DNA from: Parietichytrium sp. I65-24A
Taxonomy: Eukaryota > Sar > Bigyra > Thraustochytrida > Thraustochytriidae
DNA length: 64,000 nucleotides
Direction: 5' to 3'
NCBI GenBank assembly: GCA_012862575.1
Contig: BLSF01000029.1
Coordinates: 372,001-436,000 of the forward strand
The notes below the pieces were generated by a model. That model saw only the letters and a program-made list of their open reading frames with translations, was not told where the DNA came from and ran no database searches. The position numbers and the translations under genes are program-made. Positions 53,273-63,700 of the stretch are shown here, one piece after another (position 1 is the first letter of the stretch; every line of letters starts with the position of its first letter).

Positions 53273-53930
53273 AAAAGAAGAAGGCACTGTCTGGCTCTCT
53301 CGAACAAAGGGTCGTTGGAGCAATCGATGTAAGCCAGATATCTCACAACCCCCGTCAGATGCAAACATCAACAGGTCTTCCTCCAAGTAAGACTTGTAGT
53401 TGTCGCAAACGAAAGACCAGACTTGCAGAAGCTTGCTGACACTTGCATTGGATGTGAGAGGTCATGACAAAGCTGCACAGAGATATTGAATGACGGGAGG
53501 TGACCCGCTATCGCAGTGTTGTCGGCAAGTTGGTGAGGAGAAAAATGAAAACGTCTCACCGCCGCAGGTCATCACTGACACCCCCTCCACGCTCGCAAGA
53601 GAGAATTTTTTTGCCTTTGCAATAGTCATTGACTCGAGCACGAGATAGGAGACTTGATATTCGCCAGTTTGTTGAGGTTGAACGCAGGTCGACTTGCGTG
53701 AGATCTTGAGAACCGTTTGAGCTCGGGTCCTTGTAGAAAGGAATGCTTCGAGTATTCCTGAATCACACTTCGCTCGGGAACGACTTCCGAGCCCATCCGC
53801 GGAAGGAGCCTGCTGTTTAATTTTTGGTTGTTCGCTTCGGCAGTGCAACATGAAGCCAGGAAGAGTCGATGCTAATCTAACCTCAAAGAACGTCACATCA
53901 TCGCCAAGCTTTGCTCCGTTCTAAACCTGG
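53273..53930 (-). pseudogene. Coding-like sequence of unknown identity, interrupted
   Basis: One minus-strand frame is open for 144 codons (53896-53462; no ATG at its start). After a single stop it continues with ordinary protein composition (SVSKLLQVWSFVCDNYKSYL, then EEDLLMFASDGG). A stop or acceptor-like TTTAG precedes it near 53925. It may be a decayed gene or an unrecognised spliced exon. No family recognised. Confidence 0.25.
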
Positions 53931-54035
53931 CCGCCTGGCAACAAGACTCGCTCAATATAGGTGTCTAGATCATGTCGAATGTTCACTTTTACTATAATAG
54001 ATATCATCAATCAATTAACCGAGGTCGAACCTACA

Positions 54036-55136
54036 TCAAGGACGGAGTCCTCCAGAAATAACAGAGAGCGGCGGTAGCCCGAACGCAACTCTCTGGCGGT
54101 CGATAGGGTTTGGGAAGTTCAGTAACAAGTCAGAGTCAAGTCCATATACAGAAAGGAGTTTGTTGTCCACTGCGAGAGCAGCCTGCTCCTCAGAACGAAA
54201 GTTCCCAAGGTGACGAATTTTGCCTTTGATCCATATCCTTGCGATCCATCGTTGATCTCTTTTGTGCCAGGACACGCCGCGATAATTGCTGCTGCAGTCC
54301 TTTGTTTTTGGCCGCTTTCGACGCTTCGGAAGGGTGCCGGGCACAATGTCGCTATCGTCGGTTCGCTTTCGTTTGCTCTTGGGTTCCTCGACCATCGAGA
54401 AGCCCACCTGCGGAGTCATAACAACCTGCATGCCTCCAGGGCCAACTTGGACAAGGTGCCCGCTCGCGGCACCTGAAGGCAGAAATGCCGCAGGATCCAT
54501 GCCCCCTTGTGTACTTCTCCCAAGGCTAGTTTCCCAGGTGGCTTGCGGCTGAACGAACACCGGCATAGATTGCATCATGGGTTTTTGCAGAGAGCTAGTG
54601 CTGCCGTTCATGTTGTTTGGCATGCCCAAGGACGCCTGCACGGCCAGCTGATTTTGTTGGTCCATGAACTGCTGCTCTGCGCTTCTCATACTCTGCGCAG
54701 GAAAAGTGTTCAACGCCTGATACCCGGCTCCAATCTGATTGCCTTGCTGAAACTGATTGCCTTGGAAGTATACTTGCTGGTTAGGTTGCGCGTACGCCTG
54801 CATTTGATGGGAGAACGGGCCGGTCATTGGCATAGAGGGGAACTGCATTTGCATTTGCATTTGCGAAGGCATGCTTGCATTGGGCGTGTATTCGACCATC
54901 AAACTCTGCGACATTGGCATCCTCATGCCAGTACTACTACTAATATGTCCAGGAGTAAGCAGCGAGCCATCCGGTTGCCGTATTGGACTGAAAGATATTT
55001 GGCCGTGCGTCACGCCGGCCCCGCCTTGCGCGGCCCCGCCTTGCGCTCCCCTGTGTAACCCGTCTACAATGTGTGCTTGCTCATTTGGTAGCTTGCGCTC
55101 TCCCGATGCCCCAATGCCGTCTCTTGACTCTAACAT
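54036..55136 (-). CDS. AP2-domain transcription factor with Met/Gln-rich N-terminus (AP2 gene 3)
   Basis: 366 residues. Residues about 75-200 are Met/Gln/Pro-rich (SQMQMQMQF, QGNQFQQGNQ), a likely activation region. Basic NLS blocks SKRKR (about 254) and KRRKRPK (271) lead into one AP2 domain (about 284-342: YRGVSWHKRDQRWIARIW, KIRHLGNF, AALAVD). The protein ends only about 25 residues after the domain, so it lacks the acidic C-terminus of AP2 genes 1 and 2. The N-terminus has an AAQGGAAQGGAG repeat. Same strand as the other two AP2 genes and about 10 kb from gene 2. Confidence 0.92.
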   Translation of the reverse strand: MLESRDGIGASGERKLPNEQAHIVDGLHRGAQGGAAQGGAGVTHGQISFSPIRQPDGSLLTPGHISSSTGMRMPMSQSLMVEYTPNASMPSQMQMQMQFPSMPMTGPFSHQMQAYAQPNQQVYFQGNQFQQGNQIGAGYQALNTFPAQSMRSAEQQFMDQQNQLAVQASLGMPNNMNGSTSSLQKPMMQSMPVFVQPQATWETSLGRSTQGGMDPAAFLPSGAASGHLVQVGPGGMQVVMTPQVGFSMVEEPKSKRKRTDDSDIVPGTLPKRRKRPKTKDCSSNYRGVSWHKRDQRWIARIWIKGKIRHLGNFRSEEQAALAVDNKLLSVYGLDSDLLLNFPNPIDRQRVAFGLPPLSVISGGLRP

Positions 55137-56774
55137 TTACATGCGCTGCGGTGAGCAAACGCGCACAAATGCACGAATGCCTTCACTTGCTCTAGTCTTT
55201 CCCAGGTCCCCGGACCTCTGTCTGTCTCGCAAAGGAAGGCTTCTGCGCGCTGGAGGGGCTCCTGTGCTGCCTGGCCGTTGTTGTGTTGTTCAGACGGACG
55301 AATGAATGCAGCGATCCCGCCAAACTTGAACGAGGTTTGCGTTGTCCTTCCTTCCTTCCTTCCTCCGTTGCCGATGAGCTTTGAAAATATTCCCGACCCG
55401 TATCAGCAATTGTGGGAATGGAAAATAGACTCTGCCGGGGCAGTCGATGATCGATGAGCGCTTACCGTGGGTTTGTGTGAATGAGGCAGGCGCTCCACCT
55501 CTCCACCTCGACGCCTTGAAGCCTTGCCCAGCAGCTCCGAGCTTCGGTCACTGTTTGTCTTCTCAAGAGTTACTCAAAATATTCGCGATTCGTATCGCGA
55601 ATCTTCTCACTCTCTCTCTCTCTCTCTCTCTGTCGGTGTGACTTTGTGTGAGTCTCTGTGCGCGTTTAGAAAATGCACTGTGCAGATGCCCTCCGTCGCT
55701 GATTGCCTGATTGCCAGTCTGCCTCTCGGACGGATCGGAGGAGAAGCCAATGACTGAACTCTTTCGAGAGCAAATGGGGTTGGTCCAAAACGCCGATGGC
55801 TCGGAGCTCTCCCGCCACCTCCACACCACCGCCAATAACAACAACAACAACTACAACAACAAGAGCAAATTTCAGGCCTACGTTCGCAGCCCAAAGCTCA
55901 CAGTTCACAGTTCACAAAATGCAAGATGGAAAATGCGTTTTGACGGCCTTCCTCCCCCCAACTGCGACTCGCACTCGCAACTTGTTGAGACTGTTGAGAC
56001 TGTTGTGACTGTTGTGACTGGAGTGACTGGTGTGCCCAACAGCAGCAAGCGCCCACCGACCAAACCGACCAAACACCGAGGGCCAAGTCCGAGACCGAGT
56101 AAGCGTTAGCACTTTCCGCTCCGAATTAGCTCAGCTTAGTTGCAAAAGTCCGCAAAGCGAGGAGCCAAAGTAGCCAAAGTAGCCAAAGAACGGGAGAATA
56201 AGGAATTGCAGGAGTGGGAAGAGAGGGAAGAGTGGGAGGAGCCAGCATAGAGTGGTGCTTCACACAGCGCGAGTTGAGGAGGCTATACTGAGGAGCGGGA
56301 CGCAAGTATTTGAGCTGACAGAGCTACCGCAAGCTGGCTGGCACAGCTCTGCTCTTTCAGCTCTTTCCCCCTCTCTCTCGGGCTCTCTCTCTCTCTCTCT
56401 CTCTCTCTTTTTCTCTTTCTTTCTCTTTCTCTCTCACTCTATCCCTGTGTGAGTGTCTCTCTATGTCTCTCTGTCTCTCAAAGTTATCTCTCAAAGTTAT
56501 TTCTCTTTCCTCGGTTTCTGCGACGGCCAAGCAGCAATTGCTGTGTTGCTATGTTGCGGTATTGGTGGTGTTGTTGGTTTTGTTGTTCTGTTATCTTCTG
56601 AAATCTGTTGGTTGGAACCGGCCATCTTTCTTCCTCCGCAGTTAGTGCTGAGTGAGTGAGTTAGTGAGTGGGGAAGTGAGTGGATGGAACTGCGTTTGAG
56701 GAGGATTTCCAAACGACGGAAGGAAAGGAAAAAAGAAAAGGAAAGAATAAATGAATGAATGAATGAATGAATGA
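55137..56774. other. Region upstream of AP2 gene 3 without a recognisable gene
   Basis: Contains CT microsatellites at 55608-55631 and about 56372-56410, GACTGTT/GACTGTTGTGACT repeats near 55985-56030, and an AATG array at about 56748-56775 that abuts the first copy of the 1.97-kb tandem duplication. Confidence 0.5.
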
Positions 56775-56809
56775 ATGGAAATGGAAATGGAAATGGAAAT
56801 GGAAATGTG
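56748..56809. repeat. (AATG)n followed by (GGAAAT)n
   Basis: About six AATG units are followed by five GGAAAT units. The GGAAAT part also opens the second copy of the tandem duplication, but the AATG part does not. Confidence 0.9.
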
Positions 56810-58738
56810 TTATTTGGAAGGCGGGAAACGATCCCCTGTGTGCTGCTGGGGAACAGTGCTTGTCACTTGTACCGCAACCTCTCCTTCCTCTTCCCCCCCG
56901 TCCTTCCTCCTCCCGCTGGCCCGGCGTCACCTCAGTTCGCCTAGCACGCCTGCGCCTTTCCAATTTTACTAGGCATCGGCTAGCTGTGCGGTTGAGAGTG
57001 TTGCAGTTTCTTACTTCTCCCCTCCTATTTCGTTGGTGCGCGATTTGCAGAATTCAGACCTCGCAAGCCCCGACTGAACGGCGGAAGCGGCTACGGCTGC
57101 GCTCAGCTGCGGCGCTAAGCTCGGAGGAAGAAAGACGGGTGGGAGACAGAAGCAAGAGGGGGAGAGAGAGAGAGAGAGACAGAGAGAGAGAGAGGAGAAT
57201 GACAGAAAGTGAAGTACCCGGTAATAGTGCAGTAGAGCTACCTACTCGACATGTGCACACGACCTTCTTTCTCCTCCTCCTCCTCCTTTTGAAATTATTT
57301 TTGCAAGCGAATGAATGGATGGATTGACGGTGAGAAGAGTGCTTTTCTTCCGTCTTCAATCTTCCTGCGGAACTGAGGAGGGCAATCAGAATAAAAGAAT
57401 CAAAACAGAGCTCAGAGTTCACAGTCAAGTATAAATATTTCTCTTCTATTTTATAGTTTGAAAAATAGAATTCTTCGCTCAAAAATCTCCGCTGAGAGTG
57501 GTTGCAACCAAGTGGTTCTGTTTTCCTGTGTGTTGCATCACCGTACGCGTTTCCCATAATTGTCAGTATAGCGTCTCAACCATAACGTTGAGCTACCAGT
57601 GGATAAGATGTACCAACGCCAAGGTTTCCCACGATAAACCCTAGCAGCGAGGTAGCTCATGAGGCAATTGCCTTCCTTCTTTCTCCACTGCTCATTGACG
57701 ATTGCGAGCCAGATACATTAATATTACATATTCGACAGGCTAGTGCTCCGCGGAGGACTACACAATACGTATATGAAACTTAGGCGAAAATCTTCGAGAG
57801 TTCTTCTTCCCGCCAGCAGCAAAAGCGGAGACGTGCAATTCTATTACTACCGTATCCACCATCATTACTACCGAGCAATTTCGTGCAAGGAGAACGTGAG
57901 CAGGCTTACCACGTTCCCGTACTGTCCCTCACTATCTTCACACCCGCAGAGCCTCCTCCTCCCAGCCCCTTCGCTCACAGGCGGTCTCTTGGGTCGCTAC
58001 TCGGAGGCGAAAGGAGGACTTCAAGGCGCCTCCTCTCTCGTGCGCGACTCTTCAATCATCTTCAATCGTCCATTGTGAAACCTTGCAACCTACGGATTCC
58101 GGAGAATAGACTGGAGAAGGAAGGGGCCTGTGTAGCGGGAGAAGGACGGGGGACGAGTATCAAGGGGCTAGAGAGAACTGTAACGGGCTCAGCCTGCTCT
58201 GACTTGAATTATCCGAGACTCTACCTGGTCAGCTCTCTCGAAGGAAGCTGTCCCTCACGGAAGTCACAGCAAACAGTTCTGGAAATAAGCTGAGGAAAGA
58301 AGCCGAGCGAAAGGGCCCGTGTCTTCATTTCATTTCATTTCATCTGTCATTCATGTGAGATTTGTTCCCGACTTCTTCTCAACTACATTGTTTGTTGTTT
58401 GCACACATCATCACATACAGGCCCGCCTTTGTAGCGTACTACAAAGCGAGGCATAGAGGATTGACTGAACTGTTTATTGATTGATTAATTGACATTGACA
58501 TTGAATGAATGCTGTTCTCCGAGAAATAGATTCAAGACCGAGCCCTGGATTCACTTCTATTAATTTCTATAAAAACGTTGAAAATTATTGCCCAGAATAA
58601 AACAAATCAGGGTGAATTTGTCCGGGCACCAACGCCGAGACTTTGCACATTTTGCGAGTCTTAGTATTTTCGGCATGCTCCAAGGTACAGATGGAAGACT
58701 CCCACAGCTAAGACATCCGGTAGTACTGCATGATTTTC
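56775..58738 (+). repeat. 1.97-kb direct tandem duplication, copy 1
   Basis: Opens with GGAAAT units and ends with GTAGTACTGCATGATTTTC. The whole stretch is repeated in the same orientation from 58745 with small differences: scattered substitutions, a different GA-run length near 57158-57195, a 12-bp difference near 58052, and fewer TTTCA units near 58327-58343. Frames in both copies (for example one starting MKLRRKSSR) are not recognisable proteins. Confidence 0.95.
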
Positions 58739-58739
58739 N
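58739..58739. other. Single ambiguous base N at the duplication junction
   Basis: The only N I noticed in the window. It lies exactly between the end of copy 1 and the start of copy 2, inside a 6-base non-repeated joint. This points to an assembly join. Confidence 0.95.
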
Positions 58740-58744
58740 TATGT

Positions 58745-59131
58745 ATGGAAATGGAAATGGAAATGGAAATGGAAATGTGTTATTTGGAAGGCGGGAAACG
58801 ATCCCCTGTGTGCTGCTGGGGAACAGTGCTTGTCACTTGTACCGCAACCTCTCCTTCCTCTTCCCCCCCGTCCTTCCTCCTCCCGCTGGCCCGGCGTCAC
58901 CTCAGTTCGCCTAGCACGCCTGCGCCTTTCCAATTTTACTAGGCATCGGCTAGCTGTGCGGTTGAGAGTGTTGCAGTTTCTTACTTCTCCCCTCCTATTT
59001 CGTTGGTGCGCGATTTGCAGAATTCAGACCTCGCAAGCCCCGACTGAACGGCGGAAGCGGCTACGGCTGCGCTCAGCTGCGGCGCTAAGCTCGGAGGAAG
59101 AAAGACGGGTGGGAGACAGAAGCAAGAAGGG

Positions 59132-59168
<37 letters not shown>

Positions 59169-60727
59169 ATGACAGAAAGTCAAGTACCCGGTAATAGTGC
59201 AGTAGAGCTACCTACTCGACATGTGCACACGACCTTCTTTCTCCTCCTCCTCCTCTCTGTTTGAAGTTATTTTTGCAAGCGAATGAATGGATGGATTGAC
59301 GGTGAGAAGAGTGCTTTTCTTCCGTCTTCAATCTTCCTGCGGAACTGAGGAGGGCAATCAGAATAAAAGAATCAAAACAGAGCTCAGAGTTCACAGTCAA
59401 GTATAAATATTTCTCTTCTATTTTATAGTTTGAAAAATAGAATTCTTCGCTCAAAAATCTACGCTGAGAGTGGTTGCAACCAAGTGGTCCTGTTTCCTGT
59501 GTGTTGCATCACCGTACGCGTTTCCCATAATTGTCAGTATAGCGTCTCAACCATAACGTTGAGCTACCAGTGGATAAGATGTACCAAGGCCGAGGTTTCC
59601 CACGCTAAACCCTAGCAGCGAGGTAGCTCATGAGGCAATTGCCTTCCTTCTTTCTCCACTGCTCATTGACGATTGCGAGCCAGATACATTAATATTACAT
59701 ATTCGACAGGCTAGTGCTCCGCGGAGGACTAAACAATACGTAGATGAAACTTAGGCGAAAATCTTCGAGAGTTCTTCTTCCCGCCAGCAGCAAAAGCGGA
59801 GACGTGCAATTCTATTACTACCGTATCCACCATCATTACTACCGAGCAATTTCGTGCAAGGAGAACGTGAGCAGGCTTACCACGTTCCCGTACTGTCCCT
59901 CACTATCTTCACACCCGCAGAGCCTCCTCCTCCCAGCCCCTTCGCTCACAGGCGGTCTCTTGGGTCGCTACTCGGAGGCGAAAGGAGGACTTCAAGGCGC
60001 CTCCTCTCTCGTGCGCGACTCTTCAATCGTCCATTGTGAAACCTTGCAACCTACGGATTCCGGAGAATAGACTGGAGAAGGAAGGGGCCTGTGTAGCGGG
60101 AGAAGGACGGGGGACGAGTATCAAGGGGCTAGAGAGAACTGTAACGGGCTCAGCCTGCTCTGACTTGAATTATCCGAGACTCTACCTGGTCAGCTCTCTC
60201 GAAGGAAGCTGTCCCTCACGGAAGTCACAGCAAACAGTTCTGGAAATAAGCTGAGGAAAGAAGCCGAGCGAAAGGGCCCGTGTCTTCATTTCATTTCATT
60301 TCATTTCATTTCATTTCATTTCATTTCATCTGTCATTCATGTGAGATTTGTTTCCGACTTCTTCTCAACTACATTGTTTGTTGTTTGCACACATCATCAC
60401 ATACAGGCCCGCCTTTGTAGCGTACTACAAAGCGAGGCATAGAGGATTGACTGAACTGTTTATTGATTGATTAATTGACATTGACATTGAATGAATGCTG
60501 TTCTCCGAGAAATAGATTCAAGACCGAGCCCTGAATTCACTTCTATTAATTTCTATAAAAACGTTGAAAATTATTGCCCAGAACAAAACAAATCAGGGTG
60601 AATTTGTCCGGGCACCAACGCCGACGAGACTTTGCACATTTTGCGAGTCTTAGTATTTTCGGCATGCTCCAAGGTACAGATGGAAGACTCCCACAGCTAA
60701 GGCATCCGGTAGTACTGCATGATTTTC
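58745..60727 (+). repeat. 1.97-kb direct tandem duplication, copy 2
   Basis: Near-identical to 56775-58738. It is slightly longer, mainly because of an expanded TTTCA pentamer array near 60287-60329, and then continues into unique sequence (ATTAGCCCCGCC). Confidence 0.95.
60287..60329. repeat. (TTTCA)n pentamer microsatellite
   Basis: About eight or nine units here, against about three or four at the matching place in copy 1 (58327-58343). Confidence 0.9.
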
Positions 60728-63700
60728 ATTAGCCCCGCCGTTCACTTTGGCTTTTGCCCCCTACTTCCTCCTCCCCTTGCTAATCTCTCTTCTTGCGGAC
60801 AGCAGGCCCTATATAGAATTACTAAAGGCATTACTGAGCCAGGTGTTCATGCCTTACCCAGTGCCGTACTCCTCAAGTAAGCTTGGCCGCTGCTCCTCTC
60901 ATAATTTGTGTACGAGAAGTACCGACACCACTACAACTCTTCTCCTTTCTGTCCAAGAGTCTGCGACTCTCGAAATTCCCTCACAGGCAAGCGGCCTTGC
61001 TACATCCGAGAAGCAAGGAATTGTCTCCGATATTAATTCACATTAGTCTCCCACCGCACCGCCTCTTCGACAGAGAGTCTCAATCTATGCCTCATACCAA
61101 ATACTCATTGCCCGGACGAAGTACTTTAGCTAGTACTTTTTGAGAAGTGTTTGCGTTCGAGTCGGAACAGAGCAGCATGCGTCAACAAGTTCTCTTACCC
61201 CTCAGCTCAAGTGCCAGTACTGAGTACTGAGTGAGTACTGAGTACCACGTTCGACTACTCCGCAACCCGCTTGTGCCTCTCCGACCAAGATTTACTGTTT
61301 GATTTCAAGATGCAGAATCAGACGAAACAAAGCAACTTCTGTCAATTAAAATTTTAAACTTGGATGCGTCCGACCGATGCGCTCTTACACACTTCAATTT
61401 GGCCACCAAGTTCATTATCAATCAATGTTCTGTTCAATGAATAGGAAGAATGAATTGACAGAATTATTCAGAATTCAGTAAATCCAAAACTGCAAGACTC
61501 GGAGGGGTCAAGACAAAAGATTTTGAGCCACCCAGGAATCTCCTCTCGCGCTGCTTCTCCACCTTTCTCCCGTCTCTGCAACCATCCCTCACGATCCCTA
61601 CTAAGCATATCGCCTATCACCCTTCCCTTTCCCAGTACTATGATTTGTGGTAGAAGCAGGTGGCAGGGGCGCCGTAGCACACATCAAGAAGGTTGCGTAG
61701 CAAGTGCAGAGGCGGCGAAAGCGTATCGAGTCCACAAAACTATGAGTTACTAGAAGCAAAGAGCGCTGAGACGGGTGCTACTCAAAGTAGCAAGATACCA
61801 TGCAGATCAGCTAGATATCACATAGCATCTGCTGGGAATCGGTGGAACAGCTTGAGGAACACGTAGGCAGGCTTATCTCGTCGCTAAGGACACCCCCTCG
61901 TTCGTTTGTTCTCCGTTGCACCAAACGCTTTTTTCTTTCTTTCTTTCTTTCCTTTTGCTCTTCCTCCCTGTCCATCTTGATCAATTTATCTTCCTATCTG
62001 CGAAATCCCTCTCTCAGAAAAAAGACATCGTTCAGGAGTTGGAAATGAGAGCCACGCTGGCGCTGGAACAACCGACTTCTCATCCTTTCCTCATGCGGCG
62101 TCTCACACAATCTTCGTTCACAGCAAATTCCGCGTCCTCCTCTCCACAGAAGTTTCGCTTCTCACACTACTTCGCGCAGACCGAAGCTAGCATTAAATTA
62201 GGATTCGTGTAGAACTCTGGTCCCACGCGACATTCGCCTATCCGGGGCTATTGCAAAGCTAGAGGAAACGCTGACTGCAACGACAGAAACTTTCGTCTCC
62301 GCAGCTGGCCGGTGCTATTGATTTTGATAGTGCGAAAGTTACGGTCTTGTTGGAGGCGAGTCATTGGCCCTACAGTCGGTTGCAACTGAGACTCTGAGGA
62401 CTCTGAGGGGAGAGCAACTTGACCACTTGAGAGGGGAGCAGAGCGATTCGTTTGATTCTGAGGTTCAACCCCGGAAGCACACCTATTGCCCCTCACGCAC
62501 AGTACTCACATGTCAGTAAAGCGCGCACACGCTATTTGTTTCAACAGAGACGGGGAGAGAGCTACTTACTTGAGCGAACGGGAGGGGGTCCGCAACTCCG
62601 ATCTCCATTTCCGCGAATTTTCCAAATTCCACAATTAAAACAGCGTATTTATAAGTACTATTAATCAGTACAATCTGAACAGCATGCAATGTGACCCATC
62701 AAACCATATTTTAAACCCATCAAATCATAAATGAGAAGGATAGCTGACTGCCTTTTCCATTCTCTCCAGATTCCGTCTTGCTAGCTGATACCGGTAACGG
62801 TAAGGTAGAAGAAAGCCTTGTTCCTTGAAAAAGAGGAGAGAGAAATAGAGAGAGGGTGGTATAGTACAGCATTACTCAGTACCTCCCTCTTCTCGCTCCT
62901 TCCGCCTTCTTGTTGACAACCAGAATTCAGAACAGGATTTTGAATCTCTCTCTCCTCTCTCTCCGCTCGAACTTGCGACCAAACAAAAAAGCGACACTAG
63001 CGTCACCTCGGCGTCGAATTCTTTCGAACCCTGGCTGCGACAAGCCACTCGAGCATTCGCTACTCGTGGCTATCCCAGGAGGAGGAAGGAGCGTGGGAGG
63101 GAGGAGGAAAGGAGGAGAGGAAGAAAGGAGGAAAAGAGGGAGGCGGGGCGGAGGAGGTACCGGTAGTGTGAGGAGAAGAAGCAGTGAGGAGAGTGCTTTC
63201 TCTCGGCCCTCTCTACATCTCTCTACCCTCACAACCCACGAAAAGAAGCTCTGCTCCGCGCTGGAGAGCAGGACTGGATGCAAGGGTCCAGAGGGAAAGA
63301 ACCAAAGAACCAAATAATGCAAGACCTGCATTGCAATTTCTGGTTCGCAGCTTGCACTTGGGACGCCCCTTTCGATAGGGGCCGGTGCTATCCAATGCTA
63401 ACTGTTCCTCGGGAACTGTGGGTGCTTAGCTTCCTGTGGATAGCCCTACACAGTTGCGCCTTTCATGAACACTAGCAGTCAACTACGAGGAACAGCCCCA
63501 AGGGGGTAAGCTTCGTCGTCGATGAACGGCTAGCAGTTTTAACTTAGGTGCTCTTGGTGAGAAGAAAGAAACGAAGAGCGATCGATGTTCCCATTCCTCT
63601 CCTTTTCTTTTGGTGTCTTTCTACAATTTTTATTCTCATAAAATAAACAAATAATAAATTATTCAGTTACCATCTGTCAAAATCAACTTCAAATCTTTAA

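Larger units (their letters stand above)
44874..54035. other. 9.2-kb region without a recognisable intact gene, upstream of AP2 gene 2
   Basis: Many GA/CT tracts, an A/G-rich block near 45640-45840, a GAATTCT heptamer array (46422-46450), and (GA)n at 48980-49010. Weak coding-like stretches occur on the minus strand near 46733-46921 and 53273-53930. Short frames elsewhere follow base composition and were not called. Confidence 0.5.

Noticed and set aside
56767-57327. 186-codon frame at the start of the tandem duplication (and its counterpart near 58830-59264)
   Set aside because: Opens with translated microsatellite, runs through a GA repeat whose length differs between copies, and resembles no protein.
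57743-58293. Frames shared by both duplication copies (MKLRRKSSR and MQGEREQAY starts)
   Set aside because: Length is altered by the 12-bp difference between copies, no domain is visible, and similarity between copies follows from the DNA duplication itself.
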